Assembly: GCA_005878995.1 (NCBI GenBank)
Contig: VBME01000057.1
Span: 1 to 5,104, forward strand
Length of the DNA stretch: 5,104 nucleotides
Direction: 5' to 3'
Source of the DNA: Methanobacteriota archaeon
Lineage (GTDB): Archaea > Thermoplasmatota > Thermoplasmata > RBG-16-68-12
Shown: positions 1 through 4,701 of the stretch, piece after piece
Layout: every line of letters starts with the position of its first letter
Position numbering within the stretch: position 1 is the first letter of the stretch
Notes under the pieces: model-generated
The model's input: the letters and a program-made list of their open reading frames with translations, nothing else
Database searches by the model: none
Told to the model about the DNA's origin: nothing
Translations under genes and position numbers: made by a program

Positions 1-1247
1 ACCTCGATCATCCGATCGGCGCCCAGGCCGTCGATTTGGTAGCCGGTCGCGGGGGATGCGTCCGTATCGATGAAGATCCAGACCGTGTCCATCGTCCCGG
101 GAGACGCTCCCCCTCCCTGGAGGGCCGTTCCCCGGACCTGCACGTAGAAGGCGAACGGGCCTACGTTGTCGACCGCCCCGAACCGGATGACGTCCACGTT
201 CGCGTTCGGGACGGACCCGGACGTGGCATCGAGTTTCGAGACGGCTCTCCAGTCGTCGAACACCCCATCGATCTGAATCGGATGCATAGACCCTGGGTAC
301 GCCGGTGTATTGAGGAGCGGCACGAGAAGCAGCGCGACGGCCACCACGGGAATCAGATAGAGTTTCCAGCCGGCGGTTTGCATCATCCCGCGGAGTCCGA
401 CAGCATGGAAGCCTGCGGGTCGGATTCCTCCGAGCCCGTTCGTGAGGCCGTTCGTTCGGCCTACCCCGTTTGTGATCCCGTTCGTGCGGCCGACGCCGTT
501 CGTCAGCCCGTTGGTCCTCCCGAGACCGTTCGTCAATCCATTCGTCCGGCCCACGCCGTTGGTCAACCCGTTCGTGCGGCCGCGGTCGTCCGCGAGGCCG
601 TTCGTCATCCCGGACTTTCGCCCGCGTCGCCGCTCGAGGACAAGGCCGTTCGTGAGGCCTTCCTGCGAGGCCACCGTCGTGGCACGTTTGCCATAGGCTC
701 TTTTCTTCTTCCGCTCGGCCGGTTCCGTCCCCTCGGAGGGGGTCGGCGGTCCCGAGCTCTCGCCGGGCGGCGGCGCCGGACCGGCTTGGAGTTCCTCTTG
801 GACCATATCCTGGACCGCGGCATGACCGAGGTCGTCCAGTTCGTCTTCCAACGTCGGGGGCGAGGCGAACTGCGCGCCGCAATTTGCACACGTCGTGGCG
901 TCGAGCGCCACAGGGACGTCGCACATCGGACAAGGCACCGTGAGATCGGCCGCCTTGGCGGGTCCCTGGCTCTCCTGCGATCCTCGAATCCGACTCTGCT
1001 GAGCGAGGTCCTCTTGGCCGAGTCGCGCGTGAAGTTTCGCCTTCAGGACCCACAGACCCGGGTAGTTTGGCTGGATCTCGGCGAGGCGGTCGAGGGTCTG
1101 AATCCCGCCCGCCGCTTCATTGAGTGTCGCTTGAACGGCGGCTAGCGCGAACAGGGCGTCCGCGTCGTTCGGATCCAGCGTCAATCGTTCTCGCGCAATC
1201 TGCAGAATCAGCTGGATGCGGCGCCGCAACTCTTCTTGCGCCGACAC
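1..1247 (-). CDS. TPR-like / zinc-ribbon / RTNGLTNG-repeat membrane protein with CBM9-like outer domain (3' end cut by window)
   Basis: The frame is open from a GTG at 1247 to the window edge, giving 415 complete codons without a stop. Residues about 20-90 form helical TPR-like units (LDPNDADALFALAAVQ, then IQPNYPGLWVLKAKLHARLG). C106-x2-C109-x10-C120-x2-C123 is a zinc ribbon. Residues 130-222 are an acidic, then Pro-rich, then basic linker (KKKR at 180-183). Residues 224-273 are five tandem RTNGLTNG[VL]G decapeptides with degenerate copies before them. One transmembrane helix lies at about 294-312. Residues 324-415 begin with IDGVFDDW and continue with FIDTD and TGY, resembling the start of a CBM9/DOMON-like beta-sandwich. 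Basic residues before the helix suggest the zinc ribbon and repeats are cytoplasmic and the sandwich is outside. The GTG start was chosen because GGGG at 1254-1257 sits six bases upstream and the preceding gene ends at 1251. It is probably cotranscribed with the winged-helix gene. The function is unknown; a sensor or surface-binding protein is a guess. The reading frame is certain, the CBM9-like label moderate. Confidence 0.85.
   Translation of the reverse strand, partial: MSAQEELRRRIQLILQIARERLTLDPNDADALFALAAVQATLNEAAGGIQTLDRLAEIQPNYPGLWVLKAKLHARLGQEDLAQQSRIRGSQESQGPAKAADLTVPCPMCDVPVALDATTCANCGAQFASPPTLEDELDDLGHAAVQDMVQEELQAGPAPPPGESSGPPTPSEGTEPAERKKKRAYGKRATTVASQEGLTNGLVLERRRGRKSGMTNGLADDRGRTNGLTNGVGRTNGLTNGLGRTNGLTNGVGRTNGITNGVGRTNGLTNGLGGIRPAGFHAVGLRGMMQTAGWKLYLIPVVAVALLLVPLLNTPAYPGSMHPIQIDGVFDDWRAVSKLDATSGSVPNANVDVIRFGAVDNVGPFAFYVQVRGTALQGGGASPGTMDTVWIFIDTDASPATGYQIDGLGADRMIE
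429..578 (-). repeat. Five tandem 30-bp units encoding RTNGLTNG[VL]G
   Basis: Read on the minus strand, five contiguous 30-base units start at 578, 548, 518, 488 and 458. They encode RTNGLTNGVG, RTNGLTNGLG, RTNGLTNGVG, RTNGITNGVG and RTNGLTNGLG. Degenerate copies precede them in the protein: MTNGLADDRG at 579-608 and EGLTNGL around 640-663. The copies differ mainly at synonymous sites: the five Arg codons are cgc, cgg, agg, cgc and cga. The tract is therefore old and kept at the protein level, not a fresh slippage expansion. It lies between the zinc ribbon and the transmembrane helix. Confidence 0.95.
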
Positions 1248-1249
1248 GC

Positions 1250-1259
1250 ATCACCCCTC
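1250..1259 (-). promoter_or_regulatory. Ribosome binding site overlapping the upstream stop codon, sets the GTG start at 1247
   Basis: On the minus strand GAGGGGTGAT contains GGTGAT, which matches the archaeal Shine-Dalgarno consensus GGAGGTGAT closely. The TGA within it is the stop codon of the winged-helix gene. The GGGG core ends six bases before the GTG. This arrangement fits translational coupling of the two genes. Confidence 0.6.
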
Positions 1260-1871
1260 GAGCGGCCGCGTCAGGCCACACCGAAGCGCGAGATCGGGAT
1301 GCGCACCGATTGCATCGCGCAGCGCAGCCTGGAAAACGCCTTTCGCAGTGCCCGCGCCGAGCCCCTGGGCGCAGACGCTCCAGAGGTCCCGATGGACCGC
1401 GGCGACGAGTTCCCGGAGCCGGTCGAGGCCCGCTTCGCTCCCGTCAATCATCTGGTCGAAAACGGCTTGGCGCAATTCTTGGTGGTCCGTCGTAAGGCGA
1501 TGCTCCATCTCGATCTCAATCGCCGGCGTCCCGACGTACCGGATGCGCTCGAAGAGGGAGTGGAAGTACGCGACGTAGAAGTCGATCACCTCACGAAGGG
1601 GGCCTCCGTCATCCTCAAAATCGACTTCGAGCCGCAAGTGCGGGGACCGGAGGCGGTACTCGAACGTCCGCGCGTCGTGCGGCCGGCGGTCGACGAGTCC
1701 GAGGTCCGCGAATCGTTGCAAGAATTTCGAGGCCGTCGTGATGTGAATGTGAAGCGACCGTGCGACCTCGCTGGACAGATGCCAGTCCCCGTCTCGCAGG
1801 GCCCGCAAGATCGCGACGCTGTTTTCGCCCGAGAGAAGGAGGATTGCCTGACGGAACGTTTGTTGGTCCAT
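1251..1871 (-). CDS. Archaeal winged helix-turn-helix (ArsR-like) transcriptional regulator
   Basis: This 206-residue protein is probably a DNA-binding one-component regulator in the cytoplasm. Residues 6-28 form the first helix (ILLLSGENSVAILRAL). Residues 33-40 (SSEVARSL) and 43-57 (HITTASKFLQRFADLG) are the helix-turn-helix, with the second the recognition helix. Residues 59-74 (LVDRRPHDARTFEYRL) form the beta wing. The remaining roughly 120 residues are mostly helical and unrecognised; they may dimerise or bind a ligand. The only two cysteines lie in the C-terminal part and the ELCVCDL metal motif is absent, so arsenic or metal sensing is not supported. The ATG at 1871 has a GAGG at 1880-1883, eight bases upstream. 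It is the first gene of a two-gene minus-strand operon. A palindrome near its predicted transcription start may be its own operator. The wHTH assignment is firm; the regulated genes are unknown. Confidence 0.88.
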   Translation of the reverse strand: MDQQTFRQAILLLSGENSVAILRALRDGDWHLSSEVARSLHIHITTASKFLQRFADLGLVDRRPHDARTFEYRLRSPHLRLEVDFEDDGGPLREVIDFYVAYFHSLFERIRYVGTPAIEIEMEHRLTTDHQELRQAVFDQMIDGSEAGLDRLRELVAAVHRDLWSVCAQGLGAGTAKGVFQAALRDAIGAHPDLALRCGLTRPLEG

Positions 1872-1900
1872 AGCGTAGGCCTCGAGCGGGAGCGTGCCGG

Positions 1901-1923
1901 ACGACGCGAAGTCTATTCGTCGT
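1901..1923. promoter_or_regulatory. Imperfect 23-bp palindrome, candidate autoregulatory operator
   Basis: ACGACG at 1901-1906 is mirrored by CGTCGT at 1918-1923. The centre (AGTCT, 1910-1914) adds two more pairs, so 8 of 11 positions pair. It lies 30-52 bases upstream of the winged-helix start codon. That is close to where transcription would begin if the weak TATA-like element just upstream is used. Archaeal repressors often bind such sites to block polymerase. This is inference from symmetry and position only. Confidence 0.35.
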
Positions 1924-1934
1924 GGAGTCGAGAG

Positions 1935-1942
1935 CTCTTAAG
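1935..1942 (-). promoter_or_regulatory. Weak TATA-like element for the winged-helix operon
   Basis: The minus strand reads CTTAAGAG, a partial match to an archaeal TATA box (YTTAWA-like). Transcription would begin near 1912, giving a leader of about 40 bases that contains the GAGG binding site at 1880-1883. It is the only AT-rich patch at a suitable distance. An overlapping 8-bp palindrome (AGAGCTCT, 1931-1938) may also bind a regulator. Confidence 0.3.
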
Positions 1943-2039
1943 GGATGTCCCGGGATTCTCAGGTCCGATTATCGTGCCTCATAACAGATGCCGGACGGAC
2001 GAACCGGAGTCAGGTAATCAGCCCGCTCCCGCGAATCGC

Positions 2040-2068
2040 GGCGGTGTCGAACGATCGGCCACACCGCC
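2040..2068. repeat. Perfect 8-bp inverted repeat with 13-nt spacer
   Basis: GGCGGTGT at 2040-2047 is exactly complementary to ACACCGCC at 2061-2068. A smaller hairpin, CGCG-AAT-CGCG, abuts it at 2030-2040. It lies about 120 bases upstream of the rpoK start. It could be an RNA hairpin in a long rpoK leader, a protein-binding site, or chance in GC-rich DNA. Confidence 0.5.
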
Positions 2069-2176
2069 ACCGAACCTCGCAACTGAGCAAGGTTGAAGTA
2101 TGGGTACCCGATTCGGGCCCCCTACGGCCGGCTCTGCCTGTCCCAGCTGAACCTCCCTTCGCCCGCGGCCCGGTGC

Positions 2177-2181
2177 GAGGG
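2177..2181 (+). promoter_or_regulatory. Ribosome binding site of rpoK, decides the ATG at 2189
   Basis: GAGGG ends seven bases before the ATG at 2189. The frame is open further upstream to a TTG at 2093. That would add 32 residues unlike any RpoK N-terminus and has only a poor AAGG at its front, so the ATG is preferred. Confidence 0.7.
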
Positions 2182-2188
2182 ACACCCG

Positions 2189-2362
2189 ATGCGTTACACT
2201 CGATTTGAGAAAGCTCGAATTATCGGAGCGCGGGCGCTCCAGATCAGCATGGGATCCCCGATCCTCATCGACGTGCCGGTGGGTATCGTGGACCCGATCG
2301 AGATCGCGTGGATCGAGTTCAACAGCGGGGCGATCCCGATCACCGTTAAGCGGGAAATGTAG
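2189..2362 (+). CDS. rpoK: DNA-directed RNA polymerase subunit K (RpoK / Rpb6 homologue)
   Basis: This 57-residue protein is the archaeal counterpart of eukaryotic Rpb6 and bacterial omega, a small subunit that stabilises the polymerase core. The family signature is nearly complete. It runs [18 protein letters not shown] at residues 3-20, then MGSPILI, then [21 protein letters not shown] to the end. The length matches the compact archaeal form, which lacks the acidic N-terminal tail of eukaryotic Rpb6. In many archaea rpoK sits in a ribosomal-protein/rpoN/enolase cluster. Here it stands alone between a divergent regulator and a secreted propeller protein, so it probably has its own promoter, although none is obvious. 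The spacing of 233 bases to the next start argues against tight coupling downstream. The identity is secure. Confidence 0.96.
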   Translation: MRYTRFEKARIIGARALQISMGSPILIDVPVGIVDPIEIAWIEFNSGAIPITVKREM

Positions 2363-2385
2363 GCGTCGGTCCGCTCGATTCCGCC

Positions 2386-2402
2386 AGCCGGGTCAGCCGG
2401 CT
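2386..2402 (+). terminator. Short hairpin after rpoK, possible terminator
   Basis: AGCCGG at 2386-2391 and CCGGCT at 2397-2402 form a six-pair stem with a GTCAG loop, beginning 24 bases after the rpoK stop. No T-rich tract follows, and archaeal termination depends mainly on T-runs, so the terminator role is weak. Confidence 0.25.
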
Positions 2403-2407
2403 TGCAA

Positions 2408-2513
2408 CGTTCCGCGGAGATGTGCCCGGCCGGCGCTCGGAACGACCCCGCTCCCGCACCGTTCTTCAAACTCTGAGGGGGTAAGACCGACCCGATGAGC
2501 TTCCCCTCGGGTC
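2408..2513 (+). other. Hairpin-bearing stretch between rpoK and the propeller gene
   Basis: CGTTCCG (2408-2414) pairs with CGGAACG (2438-2444), enclosing a CCGGCCGG palindrome. GACCCGA (2489-2495) pairs with TCGGGTC (2507-2513). The whole gap 2363-2595 has no supported gene and no clear TATA box. A regulatory leader of the propeller gene is possible. In DNA this rich in G and C, stems of seven pairs also arise by chance. Confidence 0.3.
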
Positions 2514-2595
2514 TCGCACGGATGAACACGTGGGACCACACCGTACCGCGGGCAAGCTTTCCGCTCCGAGCCGATTGGCCTCGCCGAGGCAGTGG

Positions 2596-3894
2596 ATGCG
2601 TTGCCCCGTCATCCTGGGCGTTTCGGCGCTCGCGATCGTCCTCGTCGTGCCCGCGTTCGCGGTCCCCCTCCCGCTCAGTGCCCTGCCGCTCGACTATTCG
2701 TCCCTCTATTCGCCGGACTGGCCGATGTACGGGCACGACCTGTGGGGGACGCACTTCAACTCGGTCGAGACCGCCGTGAACGAATCCACGGTTGGTTCCT
2801 TGGTCGAGAAGTGGCGGGTCGACGGGATCGGGATGTACGGGACGCCCGCGGTCTCCCAGGGCACCGTCTACGTCTCAACCGCTGCAGGGGACGTCGTGGC
2901 GCTCGACGCGGTGTCGGGCGCGCTGAAGTGGACGACCCACACCGGCCTCACGATGACCGCGAGCCCCGCGGTTGCCAACGGGCTCGTCTTCGTCACGAAC
3001 CTCGGCCCCGACGCGCGCGTATGGGCCCTCGACACCGCGACCGGGACGCTCGTGTGGTCCTCGGTGATTGACCAATACGCGGCCGGGTGGGGTTCGCCCG
3101 TCGTCGTTGGCCCGTTGGTCATCGTCGGCCAGTCGGGAGGGGACGAGGAAAGCGGCACGCAACCTCATCGCGGCTCCTTGCAGGCGTTCAACGCGGCGAC
3201 GGGGAGTCTCGTCTGGCGGACGTACACGGTCGCTCCGGGGCACCTAGGCGGAGCCGTCTGGTCGACCCCGGCGGTCCTGAATGACCTCGTGTACATCGGG
3301 ACCGGCAACTCGTTCGACGGTGTCCCGGATCCGGGGAACACCGCGATGATGGCCTTCTCGCTGGAGACCGGGGCGATTGTGTGGTCGCACCAGTTTGAAG
3401 ACTTCGGCGACGAGGATTTCGGCGCGTCGCCTCAAGTGTTCCCGACCCAGGCCGGGTTCGTCGTCGGCGAGATGCAGAAGAGCCACTACCACGAACTCGA
3501 CGCGGCCACCGGGGACCTCCGTTGGAGCATCACGCTTCCGGTCAACTGGTCTGTGATCGGTACGCCCGCAGCCGCTTACGGCGCGATCTACAGCGCCGGG
3601 TCCGAGGCGACCCCGGACGGTTACCCGGTCGGCGACTTCTGTCTCGGCGTCGAGGATGGTTCGGTGCTCTGGTCACACCCCTCGACGGGCTCGTTCTCTG
3701 CAGCGGCGGCCGCCGGTGGCGTCATCTTCATGCCCGAGACAATCGGGATCTTGCATGCGTACGACGCGGCAACGGGCCTAGAGCTTTGGAACAGCACCCT
3801 CCCGGGAAATACGTACAGCGGCCCGGTCATCAGCCTTGGCCTCGTGTACATGGGAACCTCGACGGGCCTGGTTGTGTACGGGTTGCCGTCGTGA
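2596..3894 (+). CDS. Secreted PQQ-like eight-bladed beta-propeller protein (quinoprotein dehydrogenase-like)
   Basis: This 432-residue protein has a Sec signal peptide at residues 1-22, with a hydrophobic core and AFA before the cleavage point. No other membrane segment is seen, so it is probably released outside the cell. After residue 40 the sequence follows W-xx-Y/G-H-D and the GxVYxxxxxGxxxALDAxTGxxxW blade motif about seven times. A final strand set (GLVYMGTSTGLVVYG) can pair with the N-terminal VEKWRVDG to close an eight-bladed ring. Parts resemble quinoprotein alcohol dehydrogenases: VGQSGGDEESG then RGSLQAFNAATGSLVWRTY, and GTGN with an acidic GDEDF. E184 or E185, N238 and D272 or D274 stand where the calcium ligands and catalytic Asp lie in that family. 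The adjacent-cysteine ring is missing. It could instead be a non-enzymatic BamB-like propeller. The ATG at 2596 has GAGG six bases upstream and starts directly at the signal peptide. A GTG at 2530 would add 22 residues before it. Confidence 0.88.
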   Translation: MRCPVILGVSALAIVLVVPAFAVPLPLSALPLDYSSLYSPDWPMYGHDLWGTHFNSVETAVNESTVGSLVEKWRVDGIGMYGTPAVSQGTVYVSTAAGDVVALDAVSGALKWTTHTGLTMTASPAVANGLVFVTNLGPDARVWALDTATGTLVWSSVIDQYAAGWGSPVVVGPLVIVGQSGGDEESGTQPHRGSLQAFNAATGSLVWRTYTVAPGHLGGAVWSTPAVLNDLVYIGTGNSFDGVPDPGNTAMMAFSLETGAIVWSHQFEDFGDEDFGASPQVFPTQAGFVVGEMQKSHYHELDAATGDLRWSITLPVNWSVIGTPAAAYGAIYSAGSEATPDGYPVGDFCLGVEDGSVLWSHPSTGSFSAAAAAGGVIFMPETIGILHAYDAATGLELWNSTLPGNTYSGPVISLGLVYMGTSTGLVVYGLPS

Positions 3895-3906
3895 AGTTGG
3901 CGTGGC

Positions 3907-3961
3907 AGGGGTGTCGCCCCTACGGGCCGACAGTCCGAGGAACCGCGGGGCCGTTCCCCGC
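3907..3961 (+). terminator. Two hairpins after the propeller gene, probable transcription end
   Basis: AGGGG (3907-3911) pairs with CCCCT (3917-3921), and GCGGGG (3945-3950) pairs with CCCCGC (3956-3961). They follow the propeller stop and precede the next promoter, a sensible place for transcript ends. Only a short ATTTG follows the second stem, so the mechanism is unsure. Confidence 0.4.
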
Positions 3962-3989
3962 TCCCGCGATTTGACTTCGTCGAACAACG

Positions 3990-3997
3990 TTTATATA
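3990..3997 (+). promoter_or_regulatory. TATA box of the hsp20 promoter
   Basis: TTTATATA is an excellent archaeal TATA box and the most AT-rich spot in the window, preceded by an A-rich segment (GAACAAC) where the B-recognition element would lie. Transcription is expected about 26 bases downstream of its centre, near 4018-4022. That places the first ATG (4015) outside the transcript and leaves a leader of about 30 bases before the ATG at 4051. I cannot see a clear heat-shock operator. Confidence 0.82.
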
Positions 3998-4034
3998 GAA
4001 CCGCATACACATTAATGGCCGCCTCAACAGACCA

Positions 4035-4041
4035 GAGGAGG
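4035..4041 (+). promoter_or_regulatory. Strong ribosome binding site of hsp20
   Basis: GAGGAGG is nearly a perfect Shine-Dalgarno sequence, nine bases before the ATG at 4051. It would be inside the coding region if translation began at 4015, so it decides the start in favour of 4051 (or the adjacent ATG at 4054). Confidence 0.8.
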
Positions 4042-4050
4042 CGGATTGAC

Positions 4051-4557
4051 ATGATGCGCAAGAACAAGGAAACTGGCGAGAAAGAGCACGGACTTGCGAG
4101 GGTGGCGCCCTCGCCGTTCGACTGGTTCCAGGAAATGGACCGATGGTTCGACGACTTCCGCCGGAGCCTCAACGACCGCGTCTGGGGAAGCTCCCTCAGC
4201 CGTTCGGAGGAAACCAGCTTCCAGGTTCGCGAGCCCCTCGTCGACCTGATCGACAAGGGCTCCGAGTTCGTCGTCCGGGCCGAACTCCCGGGCGTCGCGA
4301 AGGAGGACGTGGACCTGACCGTGACCCCGGACGGAATCCAAATCCGTGCAGAGGTCAATCGCTCCCGGGAAGAGAAGGAGAAGAACTACTACTACCAGGA
4401 GCGAACGTACCAGGCGCTCCAGCGTGCCCTCAAGTTCCCCGCAGAGGTCAAGGCCGACTTGGCGGCAGCGAACCTGAAGGACGGCGTGCTCGAAGTCCGG
4501 GTCCCCAAGAAGGAGCCGACCGCCGAGCCGAAGCCGGTCAAGGTGCCCGTCGAGTAG
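4051..4557 (+). CDS. hsp20: Hsp20 / alpha-crystallin family small heat shock protein
   Basis: This is a 168-residue cytoplasmic holdase that binds unfolding proteins without ATP, normally as a large oligomer. The N-terminal arm (1-57) is polar, then aromatic (FDWFQEMDRWFDDFRR at 23-38), as in the family. The alpha-crystallin domain spans about 60-153: PLVDLIDKGSEFVV, RAELPGVAKEDVDL, and the hallmark A-x-x-x-D-G-V-L (ANLKDGVL at 140-147). The C-terminal tail carries overlapping V-x-V motifs (VKVPV at 163-167) that dock into a neighbouring subunit. The usual ERxYGxFxR segment reads ERTYQALQR here, so the conserved Gly and Phe are replaced. The charged EKEKNYYYQ stretch lies in the dimerisation loop. 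The start at 4051 follows from the promoter and ribosome binding site; an ATG at 4015 would add 12 residues. It is followed by cdc48, and the pair probably serves protein quality control. The family assignment is very secure. Confidence 0.95.
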   Translation: MMRKNKETGEKEHGLARVAPSPFDWFQEMDRWFDDFRRSLNDRVWGSSLSRSEETSFQVREPLVDLIDKGSEFVVRAELPGVAKEDVDLTVTPDGIQIRAEVNRSREEKEKNYYYQERTYQALQRALKFPAEVKADLAAANLKDGVLEVRVPKKEPTAEPKPVKVPVE

Positions 4558-4565
4558 ACGGCACC

Positions 4566-4580
4566 CATTCCTCCCTTTTT
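4566..4580 (+). terminator. Pyrimidine/T tract after hsp20, possible archaeal terminator
   Basis: CCATTCCTCCCTTTTT begins within ten bases of the hsp20 stop and ends in five T. U-rich stretches cause intrinsic termination in archaea. With only five T it may terminate partially, letting some transcripts run on into cdc48. Confidence 0.35.
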
Positions 4581-4591
4581 CGATTCCCCCA

Positions 4592-4620
4592 GGGGTTTTG
4601 ACATGAGTTCAAGTAACCCC
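4592..4620 (+). other. Stem-loop in the hsp20-cdc48 gap
   Basis: GGGGTT (4592-4597) pairs with AACCCC (4615-4620), and inside it TTGA (4598-4601) pairs with TCAA (4609-4612). Ten pairs form with a two-base bulge and a seven-base loop. The loop holds the ATG of the small upstream frame. Confidence 0.45.
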
Positions 4621-4701
4621 GATTCGTTGCGAACGCCCGCCCGGATCGCCCGTGCGATCCGGCGCGGCAGGAACTGTGCCGACCATGTCCGCAGCTCGTG
4701 A
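4603..4701 (+). CDS. Possible 32-codon upstream ORF overlapping the cdc48 start (tentative)
   Basis: An ATG at 4603 has AGGGG seven bases upstream and opens a 32-residue frame (MSSSNPDSLRTPARIARAI and on) ending with TGA at 4699-4701. It is in a different frame and overlaps the first 17 bases of cdc48. The peptide is basic and resembles nothing I know. The ribosome site is better placed than that of cdc48 itself (AGGA at 4669-4672, twelve bases from its ATG). A leader peptide that couples or tunes cdc48 translation is conceivable. Chance is an equally good explanation. Confidence 0.2.
   Translation: MSSSNPDSLRTPARIARAIRRGRNCADHVRSS
4641..4662 (+). other. Perfect 8-bp hairpin just upstream of cdc48
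   Basis: CCGGATCG (4641-4648) and CGATCCGG (4655-4662) form eight perfect pairs around a six-base CCCGTG loop. The hairpin ends 22 bases before the cdc48 ATG. It is close enough to affect ribosome access, and would be so GC-rich that it should fold at high temperature. Confidence 0.55.

Larger units (their letters stand above)
1872..2188. other. 317-base divergent intergenic region
   Basis: This stretch separates the minus-strand winged-helix operon from plus-strand rpoK. It holds the candidate operator and TATA-like element of the former and the inverted repeat at 2040-2068. The rpoK ribosome binding site is at its right end. Open frames crossing it show no recognisable protein. I looked for tRNA arms and SRP or RNase P motifs on both strands and found none. 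No convincing TATA box for rpoK is visible; the AT-richer patches near 1967-1990 and 2091-2100 are possible but poor. Confidence 0.6.

Noticed and set aside
429..660. CRISPR array
   Set aside because: The 30-bp period has no unique spacers; the units are contiguous, in frame, and vary at third codon positions as in coding DNA.
442..696. PFVRPTPFV-type repeats in a plus-strand frame
   Set aside because: They are the complement of the RTNGLTNG repeats, read in an antisense frame with no independent support.
36..1145. A 369-codon plus-strand open frame
   Set aside because: It is antisense to the membrane protein gene. Its sequence is Arg/Pro/Val-rich with no domain, whereas the minus frame shows a zinc ribbon, repeats, a transmembrane helix and a binding domain.
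1251..1871. Arsenic- or metal-sensing ArsR
   Set aside because: The winged helix is present but the cysteine metal-binding motif is not.
1236..2096. A 286-codon plus-strand open frame
   Set aside because: It is the antisense shadow of the winged-helix gene, and its product has no recognisable fold.
1872..2188. tRNA or other stable RNA gene in the long gaps (also checked 2363-2595)
   Set aside because: No T-arm consensus joined to matching acceptor and anticodon stems was found on either strand, and no SRP or RNase P motif was seen.
2093..2188. N-terminal extension of RpoK from a TTG at 2093
   Set aside because: The extension does not resemble RpoK, and a good GAGGG site precedes the internal ATG at 2189.
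2194..2754. A 186-codon minus-strand frame
   Set aside because: It is antisense to rpoK and to the start of the propeller gene, both of which are clearly recognised.
3621..4358. A 245-codon minus-strand frame
   Set aside because: It crosses the propeller 3' end, the hsp20 promoter and the hsp20 coding region on the wrong strand, and is low-complexity Ser/Arg/Pro.
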